Origin: Silurus meridionalis
Taxonomy: Eukaryota > Chordata > Actinopteri > Siluriformes > Siluridae
NCBI RefSeq assembly: GCF_014805685.1
Contig: NC_060892.1
Coordinates: 12,666,990 to 12,730,989 of the forward strand
Direction of reading: 5' to 3'
DNA length: 64,000 bases
Shown here: positions 13,155 through 24,720 of the stretch, piece by piece
How positions within the stretch are numbered: position 1 is the stretch's first letter
Layout: each line of letters opens with the position of its first letter
Notes under the pieces: model-generated
What the model was told of the DNA's origin: nothing
What the model saw: the letters and a program-made list of their open reading frames with translations, nothing else
Databases searched by the model: none
Program-made: the position numbers and the translations under genes

Positions 13155-13275
13155 TAACAAACATTGAGACAGATGTGGAACAACAGCAGAATGCCATACT
13201 GGGTTCCAGTCTCTATTATCCAAGAACAGGAATATGCGTCTACAATTTTGCCCGGCTTTCCGAAACCAAACAAAC
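13155..13275 (+). pseudogene. Fragment of a Tc1-type transposase
   Basis: AGCAGAATGCCATACTGGGT and TCCAAGAACAGGAATATGCG read, in one frame, RMPYWVPV then IQEQEYAS. This resembles the middle of a common fish Tc1 transposase (RMPHWVP...). It is about 120 bases long with no termini seen. Confidence 0.45.
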
Positions 13276-13475
13276 AATTACTGTAAGATCATTCTCTAGT
13301 TTATCCAGACAGTTTCTAAGGATGAATTGCTGCATGTTGTACACTCATGTTAATGACCCCAATCTTCCAATGGTATCCTGATACCAAATGCCCAATACTT
13401 CCAAAAAAATATTCATAATTAGTTACATGAAAACTTTAGACATAGACAAGGGTACAGTTTAATAGAAATGTAGAT

Positions 13476-13690
13476 GGGCAGTGGTGACTCAGATGGTCAA
13501 AAGGTTCAAGCTCTATCAATGCCAAGCCCTTTGAGCAAGGCCCTTAAACCTATGTGATTTAGGGATGCTGTATCATGGCTGACCCTGTAATCTGACCCTA
13601 GATTCCTAACAAGCTGGTATCTGTGAATGAATATATCTGTGCTTTAATGTATATGTGACTGATAAATTATTTTTATTCTTTATTTCTAAT
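13476..13690 (+). repeat. SINE copy, plus orientation
   Basis: Starts GGGCAGTGGTGACTCAGATG, contains GAGCAAGGCCCTTAAACC and ATCATGGCTGACCCTGTAAT, and ends in TGTATATGTGACTGATAAAT. It is the plus-strand counterpart of the copies at 41985 and 61570. Confidence 0.7.
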
Positions 13691-15208
13691 AAGCAACCCA
13701 GAGGTGAGAATGGTGAGGAAAATCTGCCTGGGACAACATAAGGAAGAAATAAATAAATAACCAACATTAAACCAATAACCAACTCTTATTCATTTTTCTC
13801 TTCACAGTACAGTAAAAACTTACTTGATTTGAGCATCACAGTATTAAATATTTACAACAGTATTTCTTAAGTACAAGTCTAGACCAAAGGCAAAATTTAT
13901 CCGTGTGGAATAATCTATAACGTCCGAAAGTAAAAAAATAAACAGCTTTTAAAATATTTTTCCACAAATTATATTAACTTTCACTCGTATCTTTAGTTGT
14001 TTGTTATATCATGGTGTGCTTGAAGTGTCTTAATAACGTAATAAGGGTAAAACACTACTCTTTTAAATCATGAAATTTTATACCACTGAACACATTTATT
14101 TATACAAATGCCCTTGCCCTGACCCTATACTGGCTATTGTGTTCACCCAGCTTCTTTATTGACAGTAGGAAATTTGAATTGCATGCTGATGCATGTCACC
14201 CACAGTTATAAACACCTTTGTCAAAACAACATTTTTCCCTAACTGACTGTGCACCTTTTTTGCAAGAGATGTGCAGACACATGTTGCTGTTTTTCTTTTT
14301 TTTTCTTTTTTTTTTTTAACGGGTGTTCATTTTTTTTTTTTTTCCTGGAAGAATCATCAGCAGGGGCTGACATCAAAAGATGTTCCATTAATGTGGGGAA
14401 TCTGTCATGCCTGCAATAAAGTGGGAAATCGTCTCAGTTGCGTGCCCCGGAGAACAGTTTGAGCTTTTATGTGTAAATCCACTGTGTTATCTGACCAGTG
14501 CAATACGTATGTGTCTCCTGACCTGTCTGATCCTCAGGTTACACTGGTGCCCATGAACTCAATCATTCTGTGCAAAGATGTAAGAGCTCATTAAAAACCT
14601 TCCTTCTTTATCTTTATATTTTCTTCTTTTTTGTCATGACAGGAGTTTGAAAGGAACATGACCTGTGTTGTGACTGAAGTGGTTTCTGTGTAACACAGGA
14701 ATTTTTTTGTGGAGCATCATGTACTGCTGATGCAGCCATGTTTACTTAGAAGAAACAGGAGTGATTATAAGGAGACAGACACAGAATAGGACACAAAACG
14801 CTCATATATATACAAATAAAAGGGGAGGATATTCCTGTAAACCTTCCATTTGAGGCCTCATTAACCTGAAAGAGTTTGGCAGTGTACTGTGTCAGGCTTT
14901 GCAATGTGTGTGTTCTTCATGGCTTCATGGTCATGAGGTAATGCATTTTGAAATTAGACAATTTGGATTGTGGAGAAGAGAAAAATAGCAATGTTAAGTT
15001 GTGTTACAATGTTGTATATGTTGTATATGGTTCTATGATACTTTCCATATCAATGTATTGTATCAACAATATGAAACCAATATTGCTAACAAGAAAAACA
15101 TGGCATGCAAAAACCTTAATGTATGAAGAAGTCATCAAGGGATAATTCTAACCATCCTGAATTCTTGGTTTCATTGACTCTCAAGACTAAGACTATTAAT
15201 TCACAGGT

Positions 15209-15210
<2 letters not shown>
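13691..15210. other. No gene recognised
   Basis: Contains two long T runs (14290-14343). The frames of about 60 codons show no domain. Confidence 0.5.

Positions 15211-15281
<71 letters not shown>
15211..15281. repeat. (CA)n microsatellite at the end of the Tc1 copy
   Basis: About 35 CA units. It sits where the Tc1 terminal repeat should be, directly before AGTTTTAGCCAGATAGG. Confidence 0.97.
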
Positions 15282-16077
15282 GTTTTAGCCAGATAGGAAA
15301 AATGCTGTAAATTAAGAATGCTTTCTATAATAGTTGTATTAATAGTTTATTTATTTATATCAATTAACAATATTGTAAAGTAAACGAACAGAAGTAAAAA
15401 TAAAAATGCTATCAATATTTGGTATGACAGCCATTTGCCTCCAAAACACCATCAATTCTTTCAGCATGTATTTTTATTAACACATCTTGGAGCACTAACC
15501 ACAGATCTTCTTTGGAAGTAGGCTGACTCAAATCCTTGTTTCTTCATGTAATACCAATCAGACCCAATGATGTTGAGATCAGAGCTATGTGGTGGCCAAA
15601 CAATCACTTCCAGGACTCCTTGTTTTTCTCCATATTACAGATTCTTAATGACTTTGGCAAAATGTTTGAGGTCAATGTTCTGCTTCAGAATAAATTTGAG
15701 GGGGCCAATCAGATACCTTCCTGATAGTATTGCATGATGGATAAGTATCTGCCTGTATTTCTCAGCTTTGAGGACTAGGGCTGGGTATCGAGTTTGATCA
15801 CCGACCAAATTGCCTCGAAACTCTCGAGTAACGTAAAATTTAATTCTGTTTGAAAATGTTGTCAATGTCAGTGAGCCAGTAAGTGTGCAGCATGCTTGAC
15901 AAGCCCAAATCAAATGCTGGTGATGCTGGCGAGGGATCAGCAAAAATCAATAGTTTACGCCAGGTTTACCCGGCATACACTCGCCCAGAGTGGGCATACC
16001 TCACACGTGAGGCTGTAGTGGAACTTAGCGTCCCAAGCCCTATAGCATAGATTTAAAAAATGTTTAAATGATCAAAA

Positions 16078-16464
16078 GTGTGGCTACATTTTGCCAAGGT
16101 CGATGACAATAGTGTGCGATGCAATTTTTGCAATAGGATAATTGCTGCCAAAATGGGCAACACATCAAATATGATAAAGCACTTGAGCGTGCACAGAATA
16201 AACATAAGAGCAGAAAGTTGCTTCTTAATTGGCTGCAAGAAGGCCGAGCCAGTGCAGTCATCTTCTCAGGATTTTCCTGCTTTAGAGCCTCCTTCAAAAT
16301 GCCCACCACAAGAGTCTTCCTCCATTACTGATGAAGATAGCGGCACTACAACCATGATTCATGTTTTTTCCCCTCTTCACATTAATGTTATAGCCTCTGC
16401 TTCTGCTGACCCTGGAATTAGGAGACCATCAAGTGTTAATTCATTAACACTAGCAGAAAAATGA
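16078..16464 (+). pseudogene. BED zinc-finger exon of the hAT transposase
   Basis: A 129-codon frame begins VWLHFAKVDDNSVRCNFC and continues to KMGNTSNMIKHLSVH. Counting from 16078, Cys15-x2-Cys18 with His35-x3-His39 is the C2H2 pattern of a BED finger, the DNA-binding head of ZBED-like hAT transposases. The rest of the frame is Ser/Pro-rich linker ending in TGA. There is no evidence that it is a domesticated host gene, since downstream exons are damaged. Confidence 0.65.
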
Positions 16465-16783
16465 ATAAAGAGAGGAAAGGTAAATGTCACAGGGCCATCA
16501 CAATGTTTCTTGTAAAAGGCTTGATGCCTTTCTCTACCTTGGAGGCTCCATGGTGGAGTTAAGTAAGCTGTAAGTGGTGGTGTAACTTTACCATTAAGGT
16601 TGTTGGCCAGGTTTGTAGTCTCTTAACCTAGATAATAGTTATTTTTTTTACTTTTATAGTAAGCAACAATGATTAAACAACGCTATTTTTACGTTTTGTG
16701 TTTGATGATGTCATATCAATCAGGCAGTAAAACATACTGTATCTGAAATATGAATTGAACAACAAATGAACAACCACTTTGAT

Positions 16784-16787
<4 letters not shown>

Positions 16788-16845
<58 letters not shown>
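16788..16845. repeat. (AC)n microsatellite inside the hAT element
   Basis: About 29 AC units between the BED-finger frame and the next transposase segment. Confidence 0.97.
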
Positions 16846-16846
<1 letters not shown>

Positions 16847-17789
16847 AATTTCCTCTTTCTCACTCTAGGTCTTCCAAAACATACTGTCACCATCGATGTA
16901 AAAACAAGGTGCTTTAGCTTGTTCCTCATGGTGGAGCGATTCCTGGAGCAGTTCCCTGCTATACAGGCATCTCCATGGACTCGGTTTAAGAAATCAATGG
17001 AGAAAGACAGGTAAAGAACTCAGTGTGAACCATTACGCTCTTAAAACTATAGTCTAGCTAATGAATTTTATTATATTTTACAGACTGCCGAGAGGTACTG
17101 ATGAGGATTAAAGAAATGCAGAACGTTAAAAAGATACTTTACACTTAAACCCTCTCTGCTGAAAGGAGCGCAACCTTGGGTAAGATTCTGCCAATCTTAA
17201 ATAAACTCCAGCACCACTTCACAGTTAATGAAGAGGACTCCCCCTTCACAAAAACTATCATGGACACTGTGAATTCTTAAAAAGATACCAGGTGTGTAGT
17301 GTGAATTCTCACTTGTTTTCATTAGGATTATTCAGACACTCATACTGTTTTTGTCTTGAAGGATAGCAACATCAGACAGTTCTTGGAGGAGGGCAAGGCC
17401 TTGGATCCCAGATTCAAGTCAACAGTGGCAGATAAAGTGTGGACCAGACTAGGGTTGCAGCCTAGTCTGGAACGAGAACGAGAAGGACCTCAGAACAGGT
17501 GATAATTATTATTGGTAATCTTCTACTTCTCTTAAATTGTAGATCAATATATGTGACCTTCATATTCTATTGAATACAGACTCGGACCATTCAGAATCAA
17601 AGAGAGAGCATGTGACCAAGATGACAGCTCATTTGATAAAGACAGTGCATCTGCAGCAACAACACTAGTAAGTAAATATAAATACATCCTATTGTTTCCA
17701 TTTAATTTAAGAAGATAATTTACTTGTTTGCATTTACCTTTATAGTGTGTTATATTTTTCTTTATTTTTGTACTTATTTGTTCATAGAA

Positions 17790-18123
17790 GAGGCCAAGGT
17801 TTTCTGCCATTGAGGAGCTGTTTGCTGTGGATGACATGGCAGTTAAAGCGAGAACACAGACCACTCAGCACAACAGAGAAGATTCAGACAGAGATAAATC
17901 TGTACAGACTGCTTCCTACACTGTCCAGTGAGTCCAGTAACCTGGTGGTGGGACATGAAGGACACTCTGCTGATGCTTACAGATTTGGCAACAAGGTATC
18001 TCTGTGCAGCATCCACACCCTTAGAGCGTACATTTTCCACTGCTGTGGACATTATCAGTCAAGAGCAGGTTTGTCTGTCTCCTGAAAAAGCAGACATGCA
18101 ATTTTTTCTGAAGAAGAACTGCT
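17790..18123 (+). pseudogene. C-terminal dimerisation region of the hAT transposase, frameshifted
   Basis: Frame one reads KRPRFSAIEELFAVDDMAVK. Another frame reads LPTLSSESSNLV. A third reads PVTWWWDMKDTLLMLTDLAT and RYLCAASTPLERTFSTA, then CLSPEKADMQFFLKKNC. The W-W-x-D and PLER-x-FSTA motifs mark the hAT dimerisation domain. Three frames in 330 bases shows at least two frameshifts. Confidence 0.65.
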
Positions 18124-18529
18124 GAGTTAATCAAAGATTTTGAGCCTCATATATACTGACCTAAATATGCCTAAACTTTATTAAAACTGTGATTAAAACT
18201 GTTTGCACTGATATATTGTGTTGATTACATTTGGTTCCTTTGTGCTTTTTAGTTGTAGTGTTAACAGCCTGAAATAACAAAACCAAATTTATCTGAGATA
18301 ATGTGTAATGTAATCTTGTTAAAATGGATTTCTTAAAATCTGTATAAAAAAAAGAATCGTTCAAGAACAGGTATCGAATTCAAGGTATCGGTATCAAAAA
18401 CATTTTTGAACTGACCAAATTTTTATCTCCTTCTACAAAAATGCAACTTGCAAGGAACCTCCACCATGCTTTACTGTTGCCTGCATGTATTCATCAATGG
18501 ACTGCTCACTATCCCTTCAGCAAACAACT

Positions 18530-18680
18530 TTTCAAGTTTATTTCTATAGTGCTTTTTACACTTAAGATTGTCTCAAAAAAGCTTTACAGTATGTAAACAT
18601 TTAAATAAGTAAACTGTGCATTTATCCCCAATGAGCAAGCAATGGGTGACTTAAAAATGTAACATTTCGACGCATTAATC
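18530..18680 (+). repeat. TATAGCG-type repeat inserted in the Tc1 copy
   Basis: CAAGTTTATTTCTATAGTGC and GATTGTCTCAAAAAAGCTTT match the start of the 4995-5950 family. Tc1 sequence is recognisable before it (CACTATCCCTTCAGCAAACA) and after it (CCAGAGTTGCAAGTCGTGCT). Confidence 0.6.
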
Positions 18681-19639
18681 CAGAGTTGCAAGTCGTGCTG
18701 CCATTTTTCTGCACCCCAGTTCCTATGTTTTATGCATAGTTGAGTCACTTGTTTCCACATTGGAGGTATGGCTTTTTGGACACAACTCTTCCATGAAGAG
18801 CACTTCTGTAAATTGGTGTAAATTGGTGTACCTAGGTCCCACTGGTTTCTGCCAGAACTTTGATGATGACACTGCTGGACATATTCTGTTTCTTTGGCCA
18901 TCCACTGTATATAGTCCTCAACACTGCTTATTTTTTTTATTCATTTTCCTTTTTATATAGCTTACACACATCTTGAAACCCCAGTCTGCTTTGAATATGT
19001 ACCTGGGAGAGATCTTGTTGATGCATAATAACTTGTGTTTTGTTGCTGTGCTCATTCTTGCTATGGTGTATGACCTATTACATGAAATTGTCTTCACAAT
19101 TTTATCTTAGTAGCAAAGTTTGGCTGTTTCTCACCCAGATTTAATCCTCCTACACAGCTGTTTCTGTTTCAGTTAATGACTGTGTTTTGACCTACATACA
19201 ATATAATACTTTACTGAAGATATTTCGCACCTGCTTGGTATAAGTGGTTAATCAAGTATAAAAAGTGTGCAAGAGTAGGAATTGAAGCCAAAGGGGGGTC
19301 ACATTAAATATTGATTTGATTTCAATTTCTCTTTTGTTCTTTTACTTTTCATTTTGTTAATTTATAAAAAAAATTTTTTATTAACAATTTTTTTTAAAGC
19401 ATTTTTACTTTAAAATGTACTATTACTTTTTTTTTTGGAAGTACATCCCCATTAAAGAAAAAAATTAGAGATGGCTGAGGCATTGCTTTGAAACCACAAT
19501 TTCCCAACAACAAAGCAAGCATTTTACCATTGCGCCACTTGCCACTGATGTGTCATGTGTTTTAGTCCCTCTTGCTGTTCTTATGACATGTCGTTAGACA
19601 TTCTTTAGTTTCTCTGCCTACCCAAGCAAATAAAATTAC

Positions 19640-19715
19640 TAGGGCTGCAACTAATGATTATTTTGGTGACTGATTAATTCGACGATTATTATTTTAATTG
19701 GATTGTAAACAAAAC

Positions 19716-19797
<82 letters not shown>

Positions 19798-20750
19798 GGT
19801 ATTTATGTATAAAAGTGTACTTTAAAAAATGCAAAGCCACATATTAAGTTTAACTATCTTTAATGTAGACATTTTCAAGCTTATATTGGCTACTTGTTGA
19901 GTGCATGGGGTATTTCTCCTTGAACAAATTCACTCATGCTGGGTTGTTTCTGTAAAAAACAAACAAACAAATAAACAGCATGTAAGGTGAAGCAATTTGT
20001 GTAAATCAACATTAGTATTGTTTTTAATGATAATTGCAGATGGCAAGTTTTCAACCATGGTTAAAAAATCTATATAAAATATAAAACAATATTGTTTTGA
20101 CAATTTTAGTTTACATTTTGCAATACATTTTGTTCAGTTGTGAAAAATGAAGCTAGAAAACGGAATTAATTTCATTATGTATAATAATTAAATTATATAT
20201 ACATAAATTAAATTTACAAACATTAAAAACAAGCATTTGAACGCAATAAATCATGTTTGAAAACAGAAGTTAATTGTTGTAGTAGACAAATTCTATAAAA
20301 AAGAGAATGGAACGTAGTAACATAGCAAGCGAACAGGCTTGATTTAAAAAAATGGAAAAATATACTTTGGTGTACAAATTCATAAGCATTCGCTATAAAA
20401 ATACACCAGGGACTAAAAAAGTGACATTGTTTACTGCTGCTGTGTTAGTGTTAGCACCGTTTAATTGAATTACTTTAATTAATTAATTATTGAGTTTACA
20501 CAATAGCACTTTATTAAACTATACTTTTTTTACATGATGAGGATATAAAGCTTTTGCTTACTGTGCTGATTTTTCGCCTTCATCTGTGAGTTGGGATGCA
20601 CACATTTTTTCCTGCTGGCGGTTGACTCTGTACTCTCCACAAGTGATTGTGTTATCATGCCCTCGCCCTAACCTGTAACTTGAGCCGCCCAACTAATCGA
20701 TAACGGCATTTGTTATATTATTATCGTTTTGGCAATTGTCTGTCACTCCA
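19640..20750. mobile_element. hAT-like repeat with TAGGGCTGCAACTA terminus
   Basis: TAGGGCTGCAACTAATGATT followed by GATTAATTCGACGATTATT is a common teleost hAT-type end. ACTAATCGATAACGGCATTT near 20691 looks like inner sequence of the opposite end. The matching right terminus is missing, so the right boundary is a guess. A (TA)n tract lies just inside the left end. Confidence 0.45.
19720..19794. repeat. (TA)n microsatellite
   Basis: About 37 TA units near the left end of the hAT-like repeat. Confidence 0.97.
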
Positions 20751-20887
20751 TATACGGCCATGTGCGATAATCAGTGGGGTATTTTTTTAGTTTTTTTATT
20801 TCCTGAATAATTTCTCAGTCATTTAATGTTTGGCACAAAATATGTCTTGTCATTCAAAGCTTTTAGATGGTTAATAAAAAAATTATA

Positions 20888-21004
<117 letters not shown>

Positions 21005-21404
21005 CAAAATGTCAGCTCAGGTTTTTATAAGCTTGCTTTATTTAGTCCCATAAAAGCAACGTGACAACCAAACAAAACTAGACAGAGTGGGTTTAACAAC
21101 ACAAAGTAAATGATAAGAATGACACATCAGGAAAAACGGTACAAATGTCAACAATGACTGCAGCTTTTTGTTGAAAAACCATTAAGGAAAATGGTCTATA
21201 CTGTTTTTGGTACTTGAACTTTAGTCTGTCTATTAGTTCAACTATATTTTACTGATGTGCATTAATGTGGGCATATTGCACTTTATAACATGAACATTTT
21301 TAAATGTTTTCCAACTACACTGAAGCAAGGTTAACCCTTACAATTGTTAAAACAATTCAGCAGTTTTTTCACAGACAGAAATCACATATTGCATTCTTTG
21401 ATGT

Positions 21405-21409
<5 letters not shown>

Positions 21410-21466
<57 letters not shown>
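21410..21466. repeat. (TA)n microsatellite
   Basis: About 28 TA units, about 400 bases from the compound tract at 20892. Confidence 0.97.
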
Positions 21467-21470
<4 letters not shown>

Positions 21471-21614
21471 TTGACAGTTTAGAATCTATTAAACTTGATG
21501 GTGTTTAATTTAGTACAAATGTAATGGCAGCCAATGACAAAACTCTTGCAGTGTCAGAGATCTTTGTTCAATATCTCAGAGTTTAAAATCTGATCAAAAA
21601 GCCACACAAAAACA

Positions 21615-21800
21615 GCATAGGGTAATGCAGAGATGCAGCTCAGTGGTAAAGACACTGGACTTCTGATTGGAAAGTCATAAGAATTCTCTCCAAGCTGCCA
21701 TTTGAGCAAAGCCCTTAACCTTCAACTGAACAGTTGTAAGAATGAGATAATTTTAAGTTGCTCTGAATAAGAGAGTCTGCCAAACTCACAGAAAGATACA
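21615..21800 (+). repeat. tRNA-derived V-SINE-like element
   Basis: The head GCAGCTCAGTGGTAAAGACA resembles a tRNA A box, with a degraded B box after TCTGATTGGAAAGTCATAAG. The tail AAAGCCCTTAACCTTCAACT ... TAAGAGAGTCTGCCAAA matches the conserved end of fish V-SINEs and their partner L2 LINEs. Confidence 0.7.
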
Positions 21801-22712
21801 ATTAAATTTTGTACAAAACATGTAAATGAAGAAAGAAAAAAAAACGTATTACCTCAGCTCACATTGCAGAATGGAAACAAGCCTGCATTTTACAGAATAT
21901 AATTATAAAAAGAGGGGTCACATGTTATGTTTGTCTTCATCTAAGGTTCTGCACAAATATACACTTCATTGACAGTACACAGCTGTGAAATCAAACAAGT
22001 GTATGATTTATTTATTATAAGTCTAATGTGCATGCATTAATTACAGCTGTAATGACAATTTTGGTGTTTTCTAGCAAGCCCATGCAGGAACCATAGCCTA
22101 CTCACATACTGTACACACACACATAGGTAAAGAAAAAAATTTCACAAGACATGCATATGCTCGCTGATTCTAATGCATGGTGAAGGGGAAATTCCCAGTA
22201 GAGGTTAGGTCATGCTTAACTCAGCTGGGCTCGCTCCATACGGCTTGCACGCTTTGTGTGCGCTCAGCTGCACAACTTGCTGCTCTTAGCATGTAGGTGG
22301 AGGGATTTCAGGGATGATTTCACCGACCACATGGCAGATCAGGATGATATTTACAGGCAATTTATGATGCCGTGACTCTATCGTTTAGTAGTTACAACTG
22401 GCTGTCTCTCAGGATTAAGTTTGCATGGAGACTATTGCCCGATGTGGCGAGTCAAGCCTTTTCCGAATAGTCTCAGGAGGGAAATCTCAGTTGTTATAGT
22501 TCCACCCCAAAGTAATATAGTCGTGATTGCCATGGCAACTGGATATCCTGACCCCTGTGGTAGTCACAGTGACAGTAATAAATGCTGCATTTTAATAATC
22601 TAATCTTATTTCCCTTTTACCCAAACAGGCACAGTAGGTGGTAAAAGGATGGAAATTGCTAAATTACACAGTTCTGTCCATGTCTCTGTAATAGTCTGTT
22701 ATTGCCATTGTC

Positions 22713-22713
22713 G

Positions 22714-22758
<45 letters not shown>
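22713..22758. repeat. (CAT)n trinucleotide repeat
   Basis: About 15 perfect CAT units. It appears as polyhistidine in one frame, but no real gene surrounds it. Confidence 0.96.
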
Positions 22759-22759
<1 letters not shown>

Positions 22760-24442
22760 TGCCAGTACTATGACTGGGATTGGTTTTCCAGAGTTAGGAT
22801 GAGTAAGCCAAACCTGCTGCAAACAGAACATGTGGCTCCAGAGCAGTCATATACACACACCCGCACACACATACACAGAGACTACAGCAAAGTGAGCTGG
22901 GCTTTCTGCCTGCTAATGAGAACACAGGATTAGAGCAATGGAGCCTAGAGCTCTATTAAACTGGATGAGTGAAAATCATGGAGCTGGTCCCAGTTGTTGC
23001 ACATCTGTGCCAGGACCACTCCAAGACAGGCAGTTAATGTTCACCCACGCTTGTTTGCCCACATTTATATACAGCTAACAGACACAAACACATTCATAAA
23101 CACTTTCCCCTGTTCCCTGTTCACCTCTTAATAATTTGTTAGGCCCAGAAAGGTCGGCTTCCTGCAATTATCCTTGATGATATCTGAGCAATCTTCTGAA
23201 ATAAGACACTGACAAACCCTCTCATAGTCATCCCACCAGCACTGAAAATTACTAACATCCAAAATGACAGGGACTGCGCAAGCTAGTTCTAAACAGATCC
23301 TGATTTCAGGCATGGCAAACAAAAGTGCAATTTTGCTGTCACAATCCGCTGTACACAAGTAAGCTCAGCTCAGGCATTTCTGTTGAGAGCACTCACCATA
23401 TCAGCCTGCAGAGGAGTGTGGTTTCTGCAGATAACACTCTTCAGTTCATAAACAGGTCATCTAAGCATCTTTATTCTAACTGAATATACCCACAGTGTTT
23501 TAGAATATGTAATTAAATTTTTTCAGTTGTAGTGTTTGGTTTTAGATTTCTGTGTCTTCTCAAGTGGCAAAATTTACATAGATTTTTCTCCATTGACTTC
23601 CAGGGATATTTAATTAAGTCTTGAAGCCAATGGGACATTAACTGACCCTGTCATTGTCTGTGACCTCATTTTTAACCTTTTTAAAATAGGTAGGTTATGA
23701 AGTGACACAAAAAAAGAGGACAGAAAATGCTTTCAGCTCTGAATCTCTCACTGGTTCACAGTGATTATAGTATCTTTACTGAAATAAAAACATACATATC
23801 ACTTATATCAAAATAGTAATATATGAGTATACATAATTAGAATGAGACAGCAATGTGCAGAAATCGCACAATAAAATATAAGAACAATGTGTAAAAAAAA
23901 AATTATGATTAGAATTATGCATATAAATGAATCCGATATGGAAAAACATCACGTGGAAAAATCACAAAAATCAATAATCTGAGGAAACATTACATGTGAA
24001 AAGTTAATAAGCTCCGGAAAAATCTCCAAACAAACAAACAAACAAAAATATATATAACTAATTTAGATGAAAAAATGTTTACAGTTAAATAAAAGATTAA
24101 TCTAAAAAATACGAATTAAGCATCAGAATGTAAAAATGTAAGAATAAATGGATGTGAATAAAAAACATGAAAATTTGCTGTCTGACAAAAAATATATAAT
24201 AATAAAATTATGAGAATAAACAAAGCATCTGAAAAAAGAAAATCAAGTCAAAAAGGATAAATCTTTATGTGAAATCCATGTGGGGAAAAAAATGAATCGA
24301 AAAAAGAAAAAAATTGTGTATTTGAAAGCTGTGAAAAAAAAATGTACACCAAACATTTTAAAAATACATGAGTGTTTTATGTTAGTTCAGAATCTATGCC
24401 TGCCTTATGCTTTTACACACCAGGATAACCTGTTTTTGACCA

Positions 24443-24446
<4 letters not shown>

Positions 24447-24523
<77 letters not shown>

Positions 24524-24720
24524 TCTTTGTGTAGATACATAGACAGAAAGAGCGGGATTTTATTTTATATTCTTTCTCCTCACCTTGAAGTACACATTTA
24601 TCCTTTATCAGAGATTGCCTATGTGAAAAAGCATTTGTAAGATGTGTGTGTGTGTGTGTGTGTGCCTGTGTGTCTGTGTGTGTGTGCCTGTGTGTCTGTG
24701 TCTGTGTGTCTCTGTGTGTA
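24447..24720. repeat. (TA)n followed by imperfect (GT)n
   Basis: About 37 TA units at 24447-24520. After 120 bases of ordinary sequence there is an imperfect GT tract at 24640-24720 broken by CC and TC. Confidence 0.95.

Larger units (their letters stand above)
15779..18405 (+). mobile_element. hAT transposon (BED-finger type), decayed, inside the Tc1 copy
   Basis: The left end TAGGGCTGGGTATCGAGTTT is a standard start for this fish hAT group. The right end (GGTATCGAATTCAAGGTATC then GGTATC) is inverted-like but lacks the last bases. The BED finger lies at 16078 onward, a middle block near 16860-17011, ALDPRFKSTVADKVW near 17400 and the C-terminal dimerisation region at 17790-18123. The central DDE block is largely deleted and the frame is broken repeatedly. 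A long (AC)n lies in one of its introns. Confidence 0.72.
15281..19420 (-). mobile_element. Tc1 transposon split by nested hAT and repeat insertions
   Basis: Tc1 sequence lies on both sides of an hAT element. The left part (15281-15778) encodes, on the minus strand, LKAEKYRQILIHHAILSGRY and KFILKQNIDLKHFAKVIKN, the DDE region of a fish Tc1 transposase. The right part (about 18405-19420) carries the rest, including CAACTCTTCCATGAAGAGCA and CCCACTGGTTTCTGCCAGAA in antisense, and the 5' non-coding end near AGCCAAAGGGGGGTCACATT. A TATAGCG-type repeat (18530-18680) interrupts it again. Stops and deletions make it inactive. Without the insertions it would be about 1.5 kb. Confidence 0.75.

Noticed and set aside
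22649..22933. Polyhistidine protein
   Set aside because: Translation of the (CAT)n repeat, with no gene context.
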